This document shows positions 1 through 7,292 of a DNA stretch of 24,377 bases, one piece after another (position 1 is the stretch's first letter; the number at the start of each line of letters is the position of its first letter). The DNA is from JBBSEX01 sp038239345 (GTDB lineage Bacteria; Acidobacteriota; Terriglobia; Bryobacterales; Bryobacteraceae). The position numbers and the translations under genes were made by a program. The stretch covers positions 1 through 24,377 of the forward strand of contig JBBSEX010000041.1 in NCBI GenBank assembly GCA_038239345.1, given 5' to 3'. Below the pieces are notes generated by a model. That model did no database searches. It saw only the letters and a list, made by a program, of their open reading frames with translations, and was not told the origin of the DNA.

Positions 1-51
1 ATCTGTTCGAATAACTCCACTTTCGCTCTCCAGTCCAACGAGTCCCCTCCG

Positions 52-68
52 TTCGGGCTATGCCCGAA
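52..68. repeat. Perfect short hairpin TTCGGGC-TAT-GCCCGAA
   Basis: The arms 52-58 and 62-68 are perfectly complementary around a 3-nt loop. No T-run follows on either side, so it is not a typical intrinsic terminator. It lies just before the 23-bp tandem repeat and may belong to the same mobile-element end. Confidence 0.55.
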
Positions 69-91
69 TCAGAGTACCCGTTCGTCAGGGG

Positions 92-137
92 TGGGCCAAA
101 TCAAACCGCCGAACTGGGCCAGATCAGAATACCGAAA
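92..137. repeat. Imperfect 23-bp tandem repeat, IS21-end-like
   Basis: Units 92-114 and 115-137 both begin TGGGCC and match at about 17 of 23 positions. Terminal multiple repeats of this size are known as transposase-binding sites at the ends of IS21-family elements, where motifs resembling GGGTGGCCCAAAT recur. No transposase gene is visible inside the window, so the family assignment rests on resemblance only. Confidence 0.35.
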
Positions 138-390
138 TCAAGGCTACAGGCGAAGTTTCCAAAGAAGCGATGAGCCCGCACACGATGGTCAGTGCGATAC
201 CCACACGAAAGCGATTAGTCATTATGTCGGGCTCAGTGCCACGAAGGAAGTATATAGCGTATCCCTTCATGCCGACAGCAAGAGCCGTGCGTGTCAACAA
301 TAATGAGCCCACCGCGTACGAGTTAAGCAAGTATCGTGATCCGGTCGCGGGCGGTTGATGCGGACATCGGAGGGCAGTTGCGAAGCGCCG

Positions 391-2433
391 CTACCAATTC
401 CAGATCGCCGAATTTTTCTCGAAAATCGACAGCTTAATTGCGTCCAGATGGCGATGGCAAAAGTCGGGCACGTCGGTGCCTTTGTCCCAAGCTTCTATAG
501 CGCGATCAAGCTTCGATTCCGCAGATAGTTGCTTTCCAGGATTTTGGTGTTCCTCACGATAAAGAAGCGTCGTGCGGTAATTCATACAACAACTAAAGCG
601 CTTGAATCCTTCGACGACAGGGTATTTGCCGAGATTAGTGGAGGCCTCAAATCCGCATTTATGCGGAAGATACAAACCTATCGCATGGCAGAATTCGTGG
701 ACAATAGCCGCCTCTTGGCTTTTCTTATTGTTGTTGTGCGTCGTGAAGATGAAAAGCTGGCCAGTAACGAAGACGTCGTCGTTTACCTTGACAGAGGCGC
801 TCTGTCCACGAAGATTGCGCGTTCCCGTGTAGATAAAGCGGACGGAAAAGTTATTGGGGAAAGAAAATCCTCCTCTGCCCAACCATTCGACCTTTTCGGA
901 ATAGCGGACGCCTACGGTCTCCTTCGGGTACTGCAGAAGTAGCTTCCGTTCATTGGCAAGTGTGTTCGCCTGGAAATCGGTGCAGTAGTCCTCCGGCTCG
1001 ACAATGAATACCGACTTCTGGCCATACGCGTGTGAGGAAACAACCCGGAAGTCTACATAGTTTTCGTCTTCTGGCTGGTTGGCCAGGTTTTGGAAGAGAC
1101 GAATCTTCGGGGGGAGGTTGACCGGGGGCGCCGTATCTACGATTACCCCCATCAATCTGTCGTGACGCTTGTACGTGGCCGTGGTGATCGTTGTGCCGAT
1201 GTAAAACTCCTGGTCTTTGACGTGGGTAAACGCCGCATCTCCCTTGTACACCGTGATGCTGCAATGAGTGGCGTTATAACGATTTGCTTCATCTCCCACG
1301 ACTACAGGCGGCGTGTAAGCTGAACAACAAGACATCAACAGGAACCACCCGACATCTTTATTGCGCCGGGCGTTAGTTCTTGCCAATTGGGCCATGACCG
1401 GCGGAGCAGTGTCGTAATCGGTCGCCAGGATGTCGTCTCTTTGAATCTCCCGGGCCAACGTAATGTCCATCTGCACGAAGGCGGGCTCATAATATTTGGG
1501 AACTCCGTCTACTTCCAAGACGGTATCAGTCATCCGTAGGAACTCGACGTCGATGCGTTTCCAGATTCGGATCACTCCCGTAGTATCGGAAGGGCCTTCG
1601 CCTGACCCGCCGCAGCGCTCAAATTCACTGCGCGAGAACGAAGCGTTGAGCTTGAATCCGTCGCCTCCTACATTCGTGCAAACCAGCTTCACGGCGCTGA
1701 TGTAGACCACCTTCGGCCCGTCCTTTATGGTCAGTGTCTTTTGCCAGACGGGCGCGGTGCAGGTGCCAGCTCTGTCGTTCGAGCTGTCGGATGACAATGC
1801 CTGGCCGTCGACGGACGCGAAGCGGAGTCCGGTCTGCGAGGCGTCATCCTTATCGCGACTCCCGCGCAAAGGGCCTTCCGCCGCCCATTTCCAAACGACC
1901 TCCGTCGGCCGCAAATCGCCTTCTTCCACGATGACAATCGCGATCACTTCCTGCGTATTGGCTTGTTTGAGATTTTCCCAGGTTGGTTGTATAGTCCAGT
2001 CCATCGTCGCGGGCTCGATCGGCGCCCGATGGAAATTGAACACCCGGCCTTTGTCATCGCTGCTCTTGTAACCTGCCGCGTAAGTGGAATGCTTGGCGGT
2101 GGTAGCAGCATCCTTCCGTAGTAGCTGGTTAACAGGCTGGTAAACACCCCACAAGTCGGCAATTGCCAACGCCGGAGCCTTCTTGACGACCTTTGGGCGG
2201 TCTTCAACTCCCTCTAGCTTCGGCTTGGGCTTGGGTTTCTCTACCGGTTGCTCGATCTTCTTGGCCGATGTCCGCCCGCAAGGAAGAATGGTCATGCCGA
2301 TTCCGACTGCCGCCACGACCGTTACTGCCACGGCTACAACGGGATTCTGTTGTACGACTTGAAGCAATATTCCCGGGTCTTCGAACACTGCTCCGACGCC
2401 TTCAATCAAAGTACTTACAATGTTCGGAGTCAT
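391..2433 (-). CDS. Membrane-anchored HExxH metallopeptidase-like protein (680 aa)
   Basis: The protein starts with a short amphipathic stretch, then one hydrophobic segment (about residues 30-52, ending LPCG) that could anchor it, then a Lys/Pro/Glu-rich linker (about 58-85). The central part is a long, unrecognised beta-rich region. Near the C-terminus is HEFCHAIGLYLPH (about residues 579-591), a zinc-protease HExxH with the Gly of the metzincin helix; the expected third His is displaced by two residues. About 25 residues later, CCMNY (about 615-619) looks like a metzincin Met-turn. A Cys/His cluster, FCHRH (about 658-662), lies near the end. The start ATG overlaps the stop of the upstream helical-protein gene by 4 bp, so the two are probably co-translated. 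Role is inferred: possibly an exported or injected toxin-like peptidase. Substrate unknown. Confidence 0.7.
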   Translation of the reverse strand: MTPNIVSTLIEGVGAVFEDPGILLQVVQQNPVVAVAVTVVAAVGIGMTILPCGRTSAKKIEQPVEKPKPKPKLEGVEDRPKVVKKAPALAIADLWGVYQPVNQLLRKDAATTAKHSTYAAGYKSSDDKGRVFNFHRAPIEPATMDWTIQPTWENLKQANTQEVIAIVIVEEGDLRPTEVVWKWAAEGPLRGSRDKDDASQTGLRFASVDGQALSSDSSNDRAGTCTAPVWQKTLTIKDGPKVVYISAVKLVCTNVGGDGFKLNASFSRSEFERCGGSGEGPSDTTGVIRIWKRIDVEFLRMTDTVLEVDGVPKYYEPAFVQMDITLAREIQRDDILATDYDTAPPVMAQLARTNARRNKDVGWFLLMSCCSAYTPPVVVGDEANRYNATHCSITVYKGDAAFTHVKDQEFYIGTTITTATYKRHDRLMGVIVDTAPPVNLPPKIRLFQNLANQPEDENYVDFRVVSSHAYGQKSVFIVEPEDYCTDFQANTLANERKLLLQYPKETVGVRYSEKVEWLGRGGFSFPNNFSVRFIYTGTRNLRGQSASVKVNDDVFVTGQLFIFTTHNNNKKSQEAAIVHEFCHAIGLYLPHKCGFEASTNLGKYPVVEGFKRFSCCMNYRTTLLYREEHQNPGKQLSAESKLDRAIEAWDKGTDVPDFCHRHLDAIKLSIFEKNSAIWNW

Positions 2434-2795
2434 GGGCGGCCACGCAGAACTGCGTCTTTGAGGAACTGTTCGGCGGCCTGGGTCAGCAAGACCGCCCTGG
2501 CTTTATCCTCTTCCCCACCTTGCAACACGCGGAGCGCCCAGTCGTGCTTCCTGTCAAATTCGCGGCCAAACATGAACATCAGGCGGATATAACCCGCAAT
2601 TGCCGGCTCAGAGATGATTCCGTACGATGAAGCCTTCTCTATTCCAAAGCGAACATGTTTGCGAAGACCCTCCGCGCCGAGAGCTTCACAATGTCGAGGA
2701 AGAATTAGCTTTAATTGAGCGGCAGTTATATCTACAAATCGCGCAATGGACGATTCCGATAAAACTGCCATCTGGCGCGATCTGATGGTTAGCAT
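2430..2795 (-). CDS. Small helical protein, injection-system-associated type
   Basis: This is about 121 aa from the chosen ATG at 2795, which is preceded by a GGGAAA-like ribosome site. A longer frame reaches upstream to 2876, but the added residues look unlike the family. The start MLTIRSRQMAVLSE, the middle ALGAEGLRKHVRFGIEKA and the pattern YIRLMFMFGREFD resemble a family of small all-helical proteins that I recall beside VgrG/PAAR or effector genes of type VI and phage-tail-like injection systems. Its stop overlaps the start of the metallopeptidase gene (ATGA), which fits an adaptor, chaperone or immunity-like partner. No membrane segment or signal peptide is seen. The family link is from memory and the role is inference. 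Confidence 0.65.
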   Translation of the reverse strand: MLTIRSRQMAVLSESSIARFVDITAAQLKLILPRHCEALGAEGLRKHVRFGIEKASSYGIISEPAIAGYIRLMFMFGREFDRKHDWALRVLQGGEEDKARAVLLTQAAEQFLKDAVLRGRP

Positions 2796-3175
2796 TGCGG
2801 TTTCCCGAAATAAAAATTGTAGCTCATTGTCGAACAGGCGCCACAAGTCAACGACCATATGCGGGAACAAAGCCAATAATGCGACCGTCCGAGGCTAGTG
2901 AAGTGTGGAATATCAGATTTGAATGAAATCGAGAACCAAACCGCCGGCTCCGCTTCTGGGGACATGCAGGTTTTTATTTGGCGATCGAGGAAGAGCCTGG
3001 ACCCGACAGTTAACTGAAAACGCACAAGGAGTCGCGGGGGGAGAGCCGGTGGCGGTAACGAATCGGCTGTTTTGGCGCGCAACTTGCATTGATCCACTGC
3101 GAATGGCCCGTATCTCTCAATCTGTTTTCTCATTGGCAATAGCGTGCTCCTCAGTTGCAGAATCGACGTCCCGTT
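2796..3175. other. Intergenic stretch without a supported gene
   Basis: About 380 bp separate the divergent helical-protein gene and the HNH gene. Open frames on both strands run through it, but they lack family motifs. It should contain the promoters of both neighbours, although I see no convincing -35/-10 pair. Confidence 0.4.
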
Positions 3176-3469
3176 ATGGACTTAGCGGCCACAACCGTTC
3201 TTCAGACGAGACTGCCTCGCATCTCCGCCATATCGCTCGCTGGTGTGTGCCTTGCGAACGCAACGCTCGCGGGCGGATCAAGCGATCCTCGGCTGCCCGA
3301 TCCGCTTCGCAGCGATCATCCTTGTCCCGAGACTGCGGCGGTTAAGGGACCTCGCCCAGGCTACCTAGTCGACCACGTCGTTGCATTGCGGCATGGGGGT
3401 TCCGATGCGAAGGAAAATCTGCAGTGGCAGAGTCCCGAGGAAGCCAGGCGGAAAGATCGAGTCGAATAG
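3176..3469 (+). CDS. Small exported HNH-endonuclease-like protein
   Basis: The C-terminal half reads CPETAAVKGPRPGYLVDHVV, followed by ALRHGGSDAKENLQW and a Lys/Arg-rich end (RRKDRVE). This matches the compact HNH/HNN fold of small bacterial endonucleases of the kind CPG-Y-DH-PL-GG-NMQW. The DH pair and the Asn before LQW are the metal/catalytic positions. The N-terminus has basic residues and then a hydrophobic run (ISAISLAGVCLANATLA) that looks like a signal peptide cleaved before GG. The second Cys of the usual CPG is replaced by Arg (RPGY). Start choice is weak: ATG 3176 was preferred to TTG 3155, and neither has a clear ribosome site. It may be a secreted nuclease that scavenges or damages DNA; that role is inference. 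Confidence 0.65.
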   Translation: MDLAATTVLQTRLPRISAISLAGVCLANATLAGGSSDPRLPDPLRSDHPCPETAAVKGPRPGYLVDHVVALRHGGSDAKENLQWQSPEEARRKDRVE

Positions 3470-3891
3470 CCGGACTAATCCCCGCCAGATTCGAAGCCAA
3501 TGTTGAATCATTAGCCAGATTCATGGTTCGCCTTAGCGACCATCCGGGGCCTCGTTTTACATTTGTATCGTTGAGTACTTGTGATTCGTAAAATACAGAC
3601 CCTACCTAACCTACACGTCTGCTGATTGCCAGTCGCTCCAAGCTAGTAATCGCGTTCCAACAACGCCTTGCCTTTCGCTCTGAGTTTTGAAAAGCACTGC
3701 AGTAATAGCCATGCGTTGGATTTTCGCAAACGGTAACTCCGCGTGTAAAAGGGTGCGCGGGCCGAAGCAGCAGTCCCGCACGGGTCACGCAAGAACGACT
3801 TGCGCATCGATCATTGCTCTCGACGTTTGTTCAATCCTAAGCGGGCGACACGATTCTTTTGGGCTCCTTATATAGGCACTTCGACGTCGTC

Positions 3892-3972
3892 CCCTGTATT
3901 ACGAGACAACATCAATGTTGTGATAAGTATTCCACCGGCCCCAGAAACCGACTAAGCCACGTAATTACAGGG
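3892..3972. repeat. Nested inverted repeat in noncoding DNA
   Basis: The outer arms CCCTGTATTACG (3892-3903) and CGTAATTACAGGG (3960-3972) are complementary apart from one extra A. Inside, ACAACAT (3906-3912) and ATGTTGT (3915-3921) form a perfect inner hairpin with a 2-nt loop. The structure could be a small miniature transposable element, a recombination site or an RNA. No function is supported. Confidence 0.5.
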
Positions 3973-4035
3973 AGATGAGGCGGGGCAGACGCGTTGGGAG
4001 CGGCACCCCGCACCGCCCCGGGTACATAGTAGCGG

Positions 4036-4057
4036 TTTTGGACTCCATTTGGACTCC
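4036..4057. repeat. Tandem 11-bp repeat next to tRNA-Phe
   Basis: TTTTGGACTCC (4036-4046) is followed at once by ATTTGGACTCC (4047-4057), with one difference. It lies about 70 bp beyond the tRNA 3' end, where integrase-mediated insertions often leave short repeats. Chance duplication is equally possible. Confidence 0.4.
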
Positions 4058-4127
4058 GTTGATGACGGCTCGGCGTGTTCAATTCGAGGTATCGAGAGCG
4101 GAACTAGTAAAGATAGGGCTTTTTAAA

Positions 4128-4203
4128 TGGTGGCCAGGGACGGACTTGAACCGCCGACGCCAGCCTTTTCAGGGCTGCGCTCTACCAACTGAGCTACCTG
4201 GCC
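4128..4203 (-). tRNA. tRNA-Phe (GAA)
   Basis: Read on the minus strand, the acceptor arm GGCCAGG pairs with CCTGGCC. The D-arm GCTC...GAGC, the anticodon stem CAGCC/GGCTG with loop CTGAAAA (anticodon GAA, phenylalanine) and the T-arm GGCGG TTCAAGT CCGTC are all present. The CCA end is encoded (4128-4130). The gene is 76 nt. It sits downstream of and on the same strand as the fumarase gene, with its own extended -10-like element. Confidence 0.95.
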
Positions 4204-4229
4204 AATGGAGATCGTGCAGATCTCTTAGT

Positions 4230-4238
4230 ATTCTAGCA
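4230..4238 (-). promoter_or_regulatory. Extended -10 element for tRNA-Phe
   Basis: On the minus strand the sequence reads TGCTAGAAT, a TGn-type extended -10 that would start transcription about 20 nt before the mature tRNA 5' end. No good -35 is visible, which an extended -10 can tolerate. A 6-bp hairpin GAGATC/GATCTC lies between this element and the tRNA. Confidence 0.45.
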
Positions 4239-4253
4239 AATCAAACCCGGCGT

Positions 4254-5777
4254 TTACATGTTCTGCAACGCCGCTAAATTCTTTCCTGTTGTTTCCGCCA
4301 CATCGGCGTGCAGGCTGTTCCCGTGGGAATCCATTGTCACAATTGCCACAAATCCGTTCACCTTCAGGTGCCACATCGCCTCGGGGGTTCCGAATTCCAG
4401 CAGGTGCACATCCATCACTTTCTCCACGCTCCGTGCGTAAAACTGCGCCGCGCCCCCGATCGCATTCAGGTATACCGCGCCATATTCCTGCAGCGCCGCC
4501 AGCGTCTTCGATCCCATGCCGCCCTTCCCGATCACGACGCGAATTCCGTAGTTATGGATGATGTCCGCCTGATACGGCTCCTCGCGGCTGCTGGTGGTTG
4601 GACCGGCTGCCTTCACACTCCATTGTTCGCCCTGCTTCAGCATCACCGGGCCGCAGTGATAGAGAACCGCCCCGTGCAGATCCACCGGTGGCTGGTGCTT
4701 CGTCAGATGCTTATGTACCGCGTCGCGACCCGTATATATGTCGCCCGTAATCAGCACCACATCGCCAACCTTCAGCGCCCGTACAGCCTCTTCGCTAACC
4801 GGGGGCGTCAGGATAATTTCCCGGCCGGTTAACGGAAAACCTTCGCTATTTGTCATGTGCTCGATCGCTCGCTCCGGGTCGCGATATAGCCATCGCGTGA
4901 TGGCTCCGTTCGTAGCATCCAAGCGCACGCCGAGCCGCCGGTACGCCCAGCAATCGTAGGCAACCGACACGAAGAAGCTAGCGGGCAAGCGGTTTGCCGC
5001 ACGAATCTTGCAGCCGATTAGCGAGACTTTACCGCCGAAACCCATCGCTCCCACTCCGATTCGATTCGCCTCGTCCATGATCTCGTTCTCAAGTGCTTCT
5101 AATTCTGGAATCGCGTTCGTATCGTCCAGCGGGCGGAATAATTCCTGCTTTGCCAGCACATACCCGTGCGCCCGGTCGCTCCCGATGCAAACACCGACCG
5201 CCCCTGGCGCGCAGCCCTGTCCTTGTGCCTGCCACACAGCGTGCAGGATACATTTTCTGACACCTTCCAGATCCCGATCCGCGCGGCCCAGCCGATCTAA
5301 TTCCACCGGCAGCGAGTACTGAATGTTCTTGTTCTCGCACCCGCCTCCCTTGAGGATCAACTTCACTTCGATCTCATTTTCTTCCCATTGTTCGAAATGG
5401 ATTACCGGGGTTTCCTCGCCTAAATTGTCGCCGCTATTTTTACCCGTTAGTGAATCCACCGAGTTCGGACGCAGCTTGCCGCGCTTCGTGGCCTCGGCGA
5501 CAGCCTCCCGAATTTCTCTTTTAATTTGGATCTGATTTACGCCGACGGGAGTATGAACCAGGAAAGTTGGCATACCCGTGTCCTGACAAATTGGACCCTC
5601 GTCCTGTTGCGCCATATCGATATTCGACGCGATAATATTCAGCGCTTGCGACGCTTGTGTATTGGTCAGCTCCGTGGCCAGAGCCAATCCCATCGCGGCG
5701 CGCACGTCGGGCGGCAGATTGGTTGAGGTTTGGGTGATTAGTTCCACCAGGCTGTTCTTCAAAAACTGCATGGACAT
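4254..5777 (-). CDS. fumA: Fumarate hydratase, class I (iron-sulfur)
   Basis: The product interconverts fumarate and malate in the cytosolic TCA cycle. At 507 aa it is a single-chain class I enzyme, with the alpha-type domain first and the beta-type domain after it. Landmarks are ICQDTGMP (Cys64), GGGCENKN (about 144-151), QGCAPGAVGVCIGSDR (about 187-202) and CWAYRR (Cys276). Cys64, one of the Cys189/197 pair and Cys276 are the likely 4Fe-4S ligands. The C-terminal half has TGDIYTGRDAVHKHL and the YHCGP segment typical of the beta domain. The start ATG (5777) overlaps by one base the stop of the HlyD-like gene (TAATG), so translation is probably coupled; ATG 5771 is an alternative start. The symbol is by similarity, since fumA and fumB cannot be told apart here. 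Iron-sulfur fumarases are oxygen-sensitive. Confidence 0.95.
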   Translation of the reverse strand: MSMQFLKNSLVELITQTSTNLPPDVRAAMGLALATELTNTQASQALNIIASNIDMAQQDEGPICQDTGMPTFLVHTPVGVNQIQIKREIREAVAEATKRGKLRPNSVDSLTGKNSGDNLGEETPVIHFEQWEENEIEVKLILKGGGCENKNIQYSLPVELDRLGRADRDLEGVRKCILHAVWQAQGQGCAPGAVGVCIGSDRAHGYVLAKQELFRPLDDTNAIPELEALENEIMDEANRIGVGAMGFGGKVSLIGCKIRAANRLPASFFVSVAYDCWAYRRLGVRLDATNGAITRWLYRDPERAIEHMTNSEGFPLTGREIILTPPVSEEAVRALKVGDVVLITGDIYTGRDAVHKHLTKHQPPVDLHGAVLYHCGPVMLKQGEQWSVKAAGPTTSSREEPYQADIIHNYGIRVVIGKGGMGSKTLAALQEYGAVYLNAIGGAAQFYARSVEKVMDVHLLEFGTPEAMWHLKVNGFVAIVTMDSHGNSLHADVAETTGKNLAALQNM

Positions 5778-6775
5778 TAGTGTAGCGGGATGGTAACTTG
5801 CGCCGTCGAGCCCGGTTTGATGTTCGCCGTGGGGCTCTGAAAATCAATGAACACTCGTGTGTTTCTGATCTCTCGCACGGTTCCGGAGATGGCTTGATCC
5901 GGTACTTCGGCAACACGAACGAAGGCCGCTTGTCCAGCCTTAACCCGAGAGAGCAAGGGCGGCTCGGGTTCAATTGCCACTTCCATCGAAGCACGATCGA
6001 TGGCCAGTTGGAATAGGTCCTTCACGGTGCGATCCACGGGATCTCCAGGCAGTCCCCGCCGCGATATAATCAGCCCGTCGGAAGGCGCATGGACCTCGCC
6101 CGACGCTGCGTTCACTTGCGCCGCTTCCAGTTCCTTCGTCTTCTGATCCAGCACGCCGCGTGTGGCATCCAAATCCTGGGCTGCGATGTTTGCTCTTTCC
6201 TCCGCCTGCTTTGCCACGCCGTCGCGGCTATCGGCATCGGTCTTCAGCGCATTAAATTCGCGCTCCGCTTTTTCGAATACCAAGCGAGGCGTGGCGCCTT
6301 CCCGCAAAAGAATCTGCTGGCGCTCGTACAGCTTTTGCGATTTCTCCAGCTCTCCACGTACGCGCAACGCGTCGGCTTGGGCCCGGGATGTCTCCAGCCG
6401 CGTAGCGATCACCGACGCTTCCAGATTAGAGACACGATCCTTCAATTTCGCCAGCTCTTTCGAAACGATGTCCGAGCTGGCGGCGACATCGCCATTACGG
6501 ATGCGGGCCAGCAACTGTCCTTCGTATACTTCCGTTCCCGCGTCGACAAAGAATGCATCCAAAATTCCGTTGGTGGAGGCGGCGATGGATATTAAATTTC
6601 GGGGCTGAATGCGCCCGCTCATGTTGATCTCGATTGGCGGCGGTGCGGTTCGTGCGGCCGGCGCTTCGGTTCGGGTTGCTGTCTGCGCGGACTTGGATCT
6701 CAGTGCAAGCCACCCGCCCGCGGCAATCGCAAATAATAAAACCACTACACCACAGGCGAGCCAAATCCGGCGCAT
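5777..6775 (-). CDS. HlyD-family membrane-fusion (efflux adaptor) protein
   Basis: About 332 aa from ATG 6775, which directly precedes the hydrophobic anchor RRIWLACGVVVLLFAIAAGG. The open frame continues upstream to 6868 but would overlap the divergent gene's start. After the anchor comes a Pro/Ala linker, a first lipoyl-like half-motif (GRIQPRNLISIAASTNGI, about 54-71), a long alpha-helical coiled-coil hairpin (about 100-220, KELAKLKDRVSNLEASV onwards), the second lipoyl half (GEVHAPSDGLIISRRGLPGD) and a beta-barrel ending KPGSTAQVTIPLH. Such adaptors bridge an inner-membrane pump and an outer-membrane channel. Neither partner is encoded nearby. Instead the gene is coupled to fumarase by a TAATG junction, an unusual arrangement. 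Confidence 0.85.
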   Translation of the reverse strand: MRRIWLACGVVVLLFAIAAGGWLALRSKSAQTATRTEAPAARTAPPPIEINMSGRIQPRNLISIAASTNGILDAFFVDAGTEVYEGQLLARIRNGDVAASSDIVSKELAKLKDRVSNLEASVIATRLETSRAQADALRVRGELEKSQKLYERQQILLREGATPRLVFEKAEREFNALKTDADSRDGVAKQAEERANIAAQDLDATRGVLDQKTKELEAAQVNAASGEVHAPSDGLIISRRGLPGDPVDRTVKDLFQLAIDRASMEVAIEPEPPLLSRVKAGQAAFVRVAEVPDQAISGTVREIRNTRVFIDFQSPTANIKPGSTAQVTIPLH

Positions 6776-6834
6776 AAGCCGATCATAAACCACCCCCTGC
6801 CAACCCGATCGCGCAGCTAACTCACCAAGCAAGC

Positions 6835-6843
6835 TGGTATAAT
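6835..6843 (+). promoter_or_regulatory. Extended -10 promoter TGGTATAAT
   Basis: A consensus TATAAT at 6838-6843 is preceded by TG one base upstream, forming an extended -10. Transcription should start near 6850 and leave a leader of roughly 18 nt before ATG 6868. No clear -35 is present. The element lies between the divergent HlyD-like and zinc-ribbon genes and points to the latter. Confidence 0.6.
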
Positions 6844-6867
6844 GCGAGCAACACCGTGGAACTACCA

Positions 6868-7269
6868 ATGTCTGAGCTGAGACTCGGGGACGTGATCGAC
6901 GATTATTGCATCAAATGCCGTCGCCTAACGAACCACTCGATTGTCTCGATCGTTGATACCGCGGCTGCCAAAGTACGCTGCCGGACCTGCTATAGCGATC
7001 ACGATTACCGCCATGAAATTGCACCACCAACAAAGAAGGAGTTGAAGAAGCTAGAGCTCTTCAATCAAGTACTGGCGGGCATCGATCCCAATGCGGTGAT
7101 TGAGGCCGATGGAGCGGTTGATTTGCACGCCCTCACCGCAGACAGCGATGAAGAGATCGCCGAAGAACCGGAAGCCGCCGAGCCCGAAGAAGCCGAAATC
7201 GTACCGATTGCAGCGGTATCGGAGCAGCCTAAGGCCAAAAAGACTCGCGGCAAGGCACGTAAAACCTAG
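6868..7269 (+). CDS. Zinc-ribbon hypothetical protein with acidic and Lys-rich tail
   Basis: About 133 aa from ATG 6868; GTG 6856 is possible but would almost abut the predicted transcription start. The N-terminal 50 residues contain two Cys pairs, DYCIKCRRLTNHS and VRCRTCYSDHDYRH, spaced like a treble-clef or rubredoxin-type zinc site. The C-terminal half is disordered: first Glu/Ala-rich (EEPEAAEPEEAE), then basic (KAKKTRGKARKT). The combination suggests a nucleic-acid- or ribosome-associated small protein. I do not recognise a named family, though similar proteins occur in Acidobacteriota by my recollection. It has its own extended -10 promoter and is convergent with the next gene, with only 23 bp between the stops. 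Confidence 0.75.
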   Translation: MSELRLGDVIDDYCIKCRRLTNHSIVSIVDTAAAKVRCRTCYSDHDYRHEIAPPTKKELKKLELFNQVLAGIDPNAVIEADGAVDLHALTADSDEEIAEEPEAAEPEEAEIVPIAAVSEQPKAKKTRGKARKT

Positions 7270-7292
7270 CGTTGCCGCCCAAAATCGCCTGC

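Larger units (their letters stand above)
1..390. other. Gene-poor left edge with IS-end-like repeats
   Basis: No coding region here is convincing. The short open frames carry no recognisable motif, and the best of them (124-330, minus, TTG start, two hydrophobic stretches) has no supported start. The segment holds a perfect 7-bp hairpin (52-68) and an imperfect 23-bp tandem duplication (92-137). Repeats like these are seen at the ends of IS21-type elements, so this may be the tail of an element lying beyond the left edge. That origin is inference. Confidence 0.4.
3470..4127. other. Noncoding stretch with inverted and tandem repeats
   Basis: About 650 bp between the HNH gene and tRNA-Phe carry no supportable gene. 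The short frames on both strands have no family motif, and one simply runs through the tRNA. The stretch contains a nested inverted repeat (3892-3972) and an 11-bp tandem duplication (4036-4057), both listed separately. Its position at the 3' end of a tRNA gene is typical of island boundaries. Confidence 0.5.

Noticed and set aside
124..330. Minus-strand frame of 68 aa with hydrophobic stretches
   Set aside because: It needs a TTG start without a ribosome site, lies in IS-like DNA and has no recognised motif.
2923..3345. Plus-strand frame of 140 aa overlapping the HNH gene
   Set aside because: It is Arg/Ser-rich with no motif and overlaps the better-supported HNH frame.
3975..4277. Plus-strand frame of 100 aa running through tRNA-Phe
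   Set aside because: The segment reading WPGTDLNRRR and PFQGCALPTELPGQ is the usual artefact of translating a tRNA gene antisense.
5089..5340. Minus-strand frame inside fumarase
   Set aside because: It lies in another frame of a gene with all expected fumarase motifs.
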